From contig OY744462.1 of assembly GCA_963556145.1 (NCBI GenBank), forward strand, positions 372,001-436,000: a stretch of DNA of 64,000 bases. Direction: 5' to 3'. Below, one piece after another: positions 58,271-64,000 of this stretch (positions are counted from its first letter, which is position 1; each line of letters starts with the position of its first letter). The notes under the pieces were generated by a model, which was not told the origin of the DNA, searched no databases, and worked only from the letters and a program-made list of their open reading frames with translations. Source of the stretch: Hygrocybe punicea (Eukaryota > Basidiomycota > Agaricomycetes > Agaricales > Hygrophoraceae). The translations under genes were made by a program, and so were the position numbers.

Positions 58271-58776
58271 CGTGAGGGCGTCCTTGCCCGAAAGTTGAGG
58301 CAGTGCTAGCTATTGAATATGAGAAACCGGTCGTATTTAGCCTTCACAACAAGTGTTTCCTTCCTGGGGTCCTTGACCCTCCAGAAACTGGCCCAGCAGA
58401 ATAGGGCCCTCTAAACCAGTCCGCCAAGGCATTGCCTACAGTTGGTGGCTGCAAAGGAAATACAGGAGATGGAAAGCGGCATGAGCGGGTTTTAGAATGG
58501 AATGCCGATGACATCCTTGGTGTGAAGTGCCTGACCTAAATCGAAGACAGGATCACTGTTGAAAAACAGAGAATGAACGGTTCCCAAAGCAAGTGTATTT
58601 ACAGATTATGTTCTGACGATAACCTGGTCAGCAACGAAAAAGGGGTGGTTGGACCTCACGAGGTCGTAACCTTTGCAGCAAAGTCAATTATAGTCATTTC
58701 TTAAGGATTAAAAACAACTAAGTCTACAGTTTACATGGTTAAACGAGGCAAATACTACAATGTAGGGGGGTGTTTA

Positions 58777-59588
58777 CAGCCATTTGTAATGATCTTGGCA
58801 TTTTTTGAAAAATTTTGATTAAAAGAAATGATATGGACTTAGTGAAAATTTCTGTGCTCTACCTAGTATCTCATGAAATACTGCATGGATTAACATGGTT
58901 ATAGAGGGAAAGTTGTACTGTTTCCTAAGGGCTATCCACTTCTATAATTACATTTGGACAATATTTAGTATTTGGTGACTTGTAGATGAAACAAAAGGTA
59001 AACCAGTACTTTTTGACACCCAAAATGACATTGTCAAATTATGGCATCAAATGAGCTCCTATGAAAAAGATTGTAGAGAGAAAATTGTTCACTTTTTCAA
59101 GGGCTAAAAGTACATATACCGTGTTTTTCTTTATTTTTGTCCTTTGAGACAATATTTCATTTGTGCTATGTTTGTCCATGTTACGCTTGAAATGCCACAA
59201 GAATCATGATTACAAGCTCACAGGACAAAAATAAAGAAAAACACGGTATATGTACTTTTAGCCCTTGAAAAAGTGAACAATTTTCTCTCTACAATCTTTT
59301 TCATAGGAGCTCATTTGATGCCATAATTTGACAATGTCATTTTGGGTGTCAAAAAGTACTGGTTTACCTTTTGTTTCATCTACAAGTCACCAAATACTAA
59401 ATATTGTCCAAATGTAATTATAGAAGTGGATAGCCCTTAGGAAACAGTACAACTTTCCCTCTATAACCATGTTAATCCATGCAGTATTTCATGAGATACT
59501 AGGTAGAGCACAGAAATTTTCACTAAGTCCATATCATTTCTTTTAATCAAAAATTTTCAAAAAGTGCCAAGATCATTACAAACGGCTG
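58777..59588. mobile_element. 812-base mariner-like foldback MITE
   Basis: Arms of about 365 bases (58777 to about 59143, and about 59222 to 59588) are nearly perfect inverted copies. The ends read CAGCCATTTGTAATG and CAGCCGTTTGTAATG, bordered by TA on both sides (58775-58776, 59589-59590). The first ten bases resemble the ends of the 31.3-kb foldback, so the two may share a transposase type. Confidence 0.75.
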
Positions 59589-59719
59589 TAAAACTAATCG
59601 TTGTGCATGATTTTTGGATGGGTGGCGAAAAAATACGGCTTGAAGCTTCAGCTCACGTTTTATTGCCAGGCTTGTTTAGGGCTGGCAGTCATGAGGCTGT
59701 TGAGCACGTGCCTCAGCAG

Positions 59720-60440
59720 CTATTACTAGTATTTGGCTGAAGGGTGCCCCAATACGATATTAACATAGGCCAGATCCCCAGAGTATAGGCCCGATGCAAT
59801 CCGGACCCAGCTCCCGACCTGGGGACTGAAAAAGGACACAGAAAGAGTGAGTAATGACACTGCCTCCTCAATGGGAACGCGGACAATGTCTCGTAAAAAG
59901 ATACCAGCCTGAGTACGGCAGGCTTCACAAACATCCCGTTCGGATTTCACCTCGATATAGATTTTGCCAGGAAGGGATGGCCGAGTAAATGCAGAAAGTA
60001 TTTTCAACGAGGAGTTCAACAGCAAATAATAAATAATCTTTGGTTCTTCCATGCGCTGTCGAGATAACATCAGTACGATGGAAAAACAGGAGAAACCACA
60101 CTTACGCGGACTGGGAGCATCCAGAGTGGGGCATCGTAAATTGTGGGCAGCAGCGCTACCGTGACCTGAGGCACATCCATTTCCGGGATATAATGTTGGG
60201 CACGCGGTCCATACTTTTCAGTGAACTCTTGGGCGATCCGAGCTAGGTCAGCATCTGGAAGTTCAAATAGAAAAGATATTCTTCGCCTGAGCAGGCGTGT
60301 AAATCCTCGTTTGCAACTGGCACCAAGTTCAAGTTAGCTTGTTGCAATGCTTGCGAGTGATCACCTACAAGGCTTGCTTTCACTCGCTTCATAATGATCG
60401 TCCGAGTCACTGTCCAAGTCATTGTCCAAGTCGGCCATTG
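59720..60440 (-). pseudogene. Spt5-like N-terminal fragment (sister of 53 kb)
   Basis: Reads ADLDNDLDSDSDD near 60430, then RQRMEEPKIIYYLLLNSSLK, ILSAFTRPSLPGKIYIEVKS, CRTQAGIFLRDIVRVPIEEAVSLL and VGSWVRIASGLYSGDLAYV, then stops being similar. It matches 53050-53650 closely, including introns, but carries an extra insert at about 60130-60255. It keeps CGA (Arg) where the 53-kb copy has TGA. Only the NGN and first KOW region are present. Confidence 0.65.
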
Positions 60441-60554
60441 CTTTAATGTCTATATAACGCCAGGTATGGTTCTGTCCAGTACACCCAATCAATTCGGAAC
60501 TCTACACTGAAGTAAGCCCCAAGCGTGACTCACATCAACTGCAGTAGACCCAGT

Positions 60555-61512
60555 CGTTTTGGTTAACCCAATCGCAGTTAGAGCTGCGATTGGTAGGTAC
60601 ACATAGCGCAGTTATTGCTGCGGGGGTAAGTTGACCCAAATGACAGCTCTTGCTGTGGAAATGTGTTGGGGTAGGTTGACCCAGGTACAGCTCTTCCTGG
60701 TAAATGGCTGCAGGGTAGGTCAACCTGCTATCAGCTCTGCCATGTAGTGGGTTAACCTGGAGCAGCTATTGCTGGATACATGGGTTGACCCAGGGCCAGC
60801 AGTTCTTGCAATGTAGGTTGACCTGGCTCCAGCTATTGCTGCAGGATCAGCTTGACCGGGTTGCAGCTCTTGCTGCAGCACCGGGCTGACCTGGGTCCAG
60901 CAATTGCTGCGGGGCAGGTTGACCTGGCTCCAGCTGTTGCTGTGGGGTAGGTTGACCTGGCTCCAGGTATTGTTGCAGGATTGGGTTGACCAGGTCACAG
61001 CTCTTGCTGCAGCAGGAGGTTGACCTGTCTCCAGCTGTTGCTGCGGTTGACCTGGCTGTTGCTGTGGGGTAGGTTGACCTGGCTCCAGGTATTGCTGCAG
61101 GATCGGGTTGACCAGGTCACAGCTCTTGCTGCAGGGCTCAGTTCACCTGCATGCAGCTATTGCTGCAGCACCAGGTTGACCCATGTCCAGCTCTTGCTGG
61201 GGGGTAGGTTGACCTGGCTCCAGGGATTGCTGCAGGATCGGGTTGACCAGGTCACAGCTCTTGCTGCAGCACTGGGTTGACCTGGGTCCAGCTATTGCTG
61301 TAGCACTGGGTTGACCTGGGTCCAGCTCCTGCTGCAGGGTAGGTTGACCTGGCTCCAGCTATTGGTGCAGGATCGGCTTGACCGGGTCGCAGCTCTTGCT
61401 GCAGCACCGGGTTGACCTGGGTCCAGCAATTGCTGCGGGGCAGGTTGACCTGGCTCCAGCTCTTGCTGCAAGATTGGGTTGACCGAGGGCCAGCCACTGC
61501 TGCAATGTGGGT
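60555..61512. repeat. minisatellite, about 33-base unit, nearly 30 copies
   Basis: The unit GTTGACCTGGSTCCAGCT followed by ATTGCTGCAGCACTGG repeats head to tail, with higher-order patterns (for example 60960-61080 resembling 61080-61200). All six frames are repeats; none looks like a gene. Confidence 0.9.
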
Positions 61513-61970
61513 GCATGTTGGTCCACAGGATTCAACCACATCCCTGTCTGCCGGCACATATTTAATGTTGACAACACTGATGGCGCTCACACCAGCTGCA
61601 GCCATTGTTTGTTGAGAAACTGCCATTTCAATAATCAGAATCTCTCTGTCTGTACATCACATATATGTCCCATGTAATATAATTTGAAATTCAATTACTA
61701 CATGCACAGGCAATAGCAACAATACAAAATTCTTCTTTTGCAACTGCCCAATATCTCATCCTTAGCCTCAGCTTGTACAGACACTCATTATGCCCAATCA
61801 CAATCTTTACCAACCTCAGAACCCACCCCACTTGGAATATTGTGCTTTTTATTTAATCTTACTGAATTCCCAATTTGAATCTATATCACCTCATTACTCC
61901 TTAAAATGGAAATCTAAATTTAATGACTATTCTATCCAGATACATAATTACACTACCAAGGGCAGGAGGC
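61513..61970. other. no gene recognised
   Basis: AT-rich tail after the minisatellite with no structure that I can name. Confidence 0.35.
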
Positions 61971-62200
61971 AGGTGGGAGGAAGGTAGGTGGGTGTGGAGT
62001 GGGAGGAAGGTGGCAGTGGCAGTGGGAGGTGGCAGTGGCAGTGGCAGTGGCAGTGGGAATGGGACAAGGTGTAAGGAGGGAGGGGAGGAGGGAAGGGCAG
62101 CAGGGAGTGGGAGAGGGAGAGGGAGAGAGAGGGAAAGAGAGAGGGAGAGGGAGAGGGAGAGGGAGAGGGAGAGGGAGAGGGAGGAGGAGTGGGAGGATGG
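61970..62200. repeat. GGCAGT and GGGAGA simple repeats
   Basis: GTGGCAGTGGCAGTG at about 62010-62052 and (GGGAGA)n at about 62108-62185. Confidence 0.8.
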
Positions 62201-63000
62201 GTGGGATGTACATACCTCTGTCGTTCCCGTCGTCCTCGCCCTCGTCGTCTGCGTCTCCGCCGTCCTTGTCCTTGTCGTCTTCGTCTGCGTCTCCGCCGTC
62301 GTCGTCCCCGCTGTCCCCATCCCTGTCATTCCCGTTCCCATCGTTCTCGTTGTCGTCATGGTCGTCGTTGTCGTCGCCATCCGCGTCTCCATCCCCGTCC
62401 TCGTCCTCGTCGTCCCCTGGATGGTTTTCGTCGTCCCCGGGACCGTCGTCGTCATCCCTCTGACGGTCGTCGTCGTCTCCGTCGTCCTGTCGTCCCGTCG
62501 CTATCCGTCTTCGTCCCCATCATCGTCCCCTGGCTGGCCGTCTGCGTCCTCGTGGTCTCTGTCCTCGTCGTTGCCACTGTGGTTGTCTCGGCAATCTGTC
62601 CTGGCTGGGAGCATCCTCATACCCGGCCTAGCGGCCTTGCGGCCTCGTTTACGCCATCCTCGAGGTGGCCGTTTTCGTCCGCTTCCATTGTGTTTGCTGG
62701 CGCGTTGTGTTCTGCTGTTGGGTGTTCGGATTCGCATGTTTGGCGTGGGGTAGCTGCAAAAGGTCAACAATTAGCAAAGAATACAAAAAAGTTAAAGTCA
62801 GAAATTTACCTCGGGTGCTCCTCTGCACCCGTCTCCCGTTGTTGACGCGTTGTTGAAAACAACGAGTCGAAGCTTGAACTCGGGCAGGAAAGCCAACCGG
62901 CAGTTGCCGCTTTCCCAAACGGGTTCGAGTTGCCAAACATGGAAGTGTGGCTGAAGCTTTTGAATCTTCTGGCATGCACAACAATGCATGCATACCCAAA
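62200..63000 (-). other. exon-like module cluster (Asp-rich)
   Basis: A minus-strand Asp-rich frame (DGDSGDDDGGDADEDDKDKDGG at 62240-62330, stretching to about 62480) is followed upstream by RKRPPRGWRKRGRKAARPG near 62640 and a block ending CRGAPE (alternative frame GAEEHPR) before GTAAAT near 62809. Same plan as the other module clusters. The Asp repeats come from GTCGTC-type trinucleotides. Product unknown. Confidence 0.38.
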
Positions 63001-63479
63001 GTGAGATCCTCAAAAGATGTAAATATAGTATACCTACTCTCATGTCAATTTTTGTATTTTATTCGGCCCTGCATCAAGAGCTATTCACAATTTATTCCAT
63101 TTCCTCTGCCAGAATTGGACCTTGAATGATATAACTTTGTCTTAAAAATCTGAAATTAATCTAATGAGTACTTATTCAAGTACTCATTGTTGTACACATA
63201 AGTGCCTGGTTGTTGGTGGACCCGGACCTATGTTGCAGCGAGCAAATGCAAAGAATTTTGCATTGTGGCTGACCCATCAACCGAAGTCCAAACTGCTGCT
63301 TTACTTTGAACCTGTCGTTTCTTGGCTACAACACATGTCTGGGACACCACCAAGTGCCAGGCACTGATTATCAATACAATAGATACTTTACATAGTAGTT
63401 TCACGATTATTCTCATATTTTTCAGAGCAATATTGGTAAAGTTGCACTTTAAGGGTCTGAATTTGGCACCGAAGTAGGC

Positions 63480-63989
63480 CACCATTGAATCAATGATAGG
63501 AACCGGGAGCCATTGTGGCAGAGTACATGCAGTGACCGTTTGATGTGAGCCCGAGACATGGAATTGCAAGTGCTTTGTACCCAACAAAGACTGCAAGTGA
63601 GAACATACAGCGCAGCACGTTTGTGAAATCCCCAAGATATGGTTCAAATACTATGTCATGGGACATCAGAAAGATACAGAGAGTACGTTGGTGACAGTAC
63701 TTACCATAGATTCATCTTGCCCTGAAGCTTCGAGCGAATTGGAACGGTAGATGTGGCTGGCTAGAAAGGCTTGAGGGTGGAGAGCTCCGTAGAAGTTCTT
63801 GCCCACCAACATGCCACCCCTTAAGCGTGTTTCCAAGTTCACATTCCACGATACCGCATTCTCAATCACAACAACCGCATCCTGCAGTGCGCAACTCGAG
63901 GAATCACCAAGCATAGAGGGAGACATGACTTCTGCAAGAACTTCACGCCAGGACCGCAAAGCCATTCCTACATGCTGAGCGACAACCAC
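63480..63989 (-). pseudogene. deaminase-family (OTT_1508-like) fragment, catalytic Glu replaced
   Basis: The minus strand reads MALRSWREVLAEVMSPSML, VVIENAVSWNVNLETRLRGG and LHPQAFLASHIY. After a short intron (GTAAGT donor near 63702) it reads HILGISQTCCAVCSHLQSLL and VSGSHQTVTACTLPQWLPVPI. WREVLAEVM, ISQTCCAVC and GSHQ-x-V-x2-CTLP align with WRDVVREIM, VSKRCCPIC and GSHQ-x4-CTLP in the 32-kb gene. Where that gene has HCE, this one has HPQ; the codon at 63771-63773 is CAA. The zinc Cys pair is kept but the proton-shuttling Glu is absent. Upstream exons lie beyond the window. Confidence 0.5.
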
Positions 63990-64000
63990 TTTGAGATAGA

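Noticed and set aside
60555..61512. CRISPR-like periodicity
   Set aside because: Units are contiguous with no unique spacers; a eukaryotic minisatellite.
1..64000. tRNA, rRNA or riboswitch genes
   Set aside because: No cloverleaf, rRNA-like or riboswitch-like sequence was recognised by eye.

Overview
The window looks like a transposon-rich accessory segment of a basidiomycete (probably Agaricomycete) fungal genome. The support is short 48-60 nt GT-AG introns, a Plavaka-type transposase, hAT transposases of the BED-finger type common in mushrooms, a Crinkler protein with a P-loop domain, a TET/JBP-like oxygenase, deaminase-like (OTT_1508 type) proteins, and Spt5-like KOW proteins. I saw no core housekeeping locus and no tRNA or rRNA gene.

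Layout: 1-1.1 kb, start of a hAT transposase running off the left edge. 2.3-6.2 kb, a non-coding unit with matching terminal inverted repeats, simple repeats, a foldback and a cluster of repeated exon-like modules. 6.7 kb, a cyclophilin-like first exon. 7.9-10.1 kb, copy A of a repeat family carrying a 50-aa membrane microprotein; copy B is at 44.4-45.6 kb on the other strand. 10.5-13.8 kb, a Crinkler/P-loop gene lacking the Walker A lysine. 14-19 kb, minisatellites, a cluster of TGACTCA sites and more exon-like modules. 20-22 kb, an unidentified broken gene carrying a MITE. 22.9-30.2 kb, a degraded Plavaka transposase with a complete 2.96-kb hAT element inside it. 31.3 kb, a mariner-like foldback. 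32.2-38.1 kb, a deaminase-family gene, a coiled-coil relic and a truncated paralogue with a hAT MITE. 38.9-41.8 kb, a dead hAT transposase. 42.1-43.4 kb, an intact-looking CK1-type kinase. 46.5-47.3 kb, a coiled-coil protein. 50-53.6 kb, a zinc-finger-like relic and an Spt5-like relic. 55.3-57.1 kb, a TET/JBP-like oxygenase split by a MITE that itself holds a second foldback. 57.6-63 kb, modules, a mariner-like foldback, a second Spt5-like fragment and a large minisatellite. 63.2-64 kb, another deaminase-family fragment.

One theme ties the window together. Nearly all in-frame stops in recognisable genes fit CGA to TGA (or CAG to TAG), as expected from C-to-T decay at CpG, while the hAT element nested in Plavaka has none. 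Several insertions can be dated relative to each other from exact target-site duplications and pre-insertion sites.
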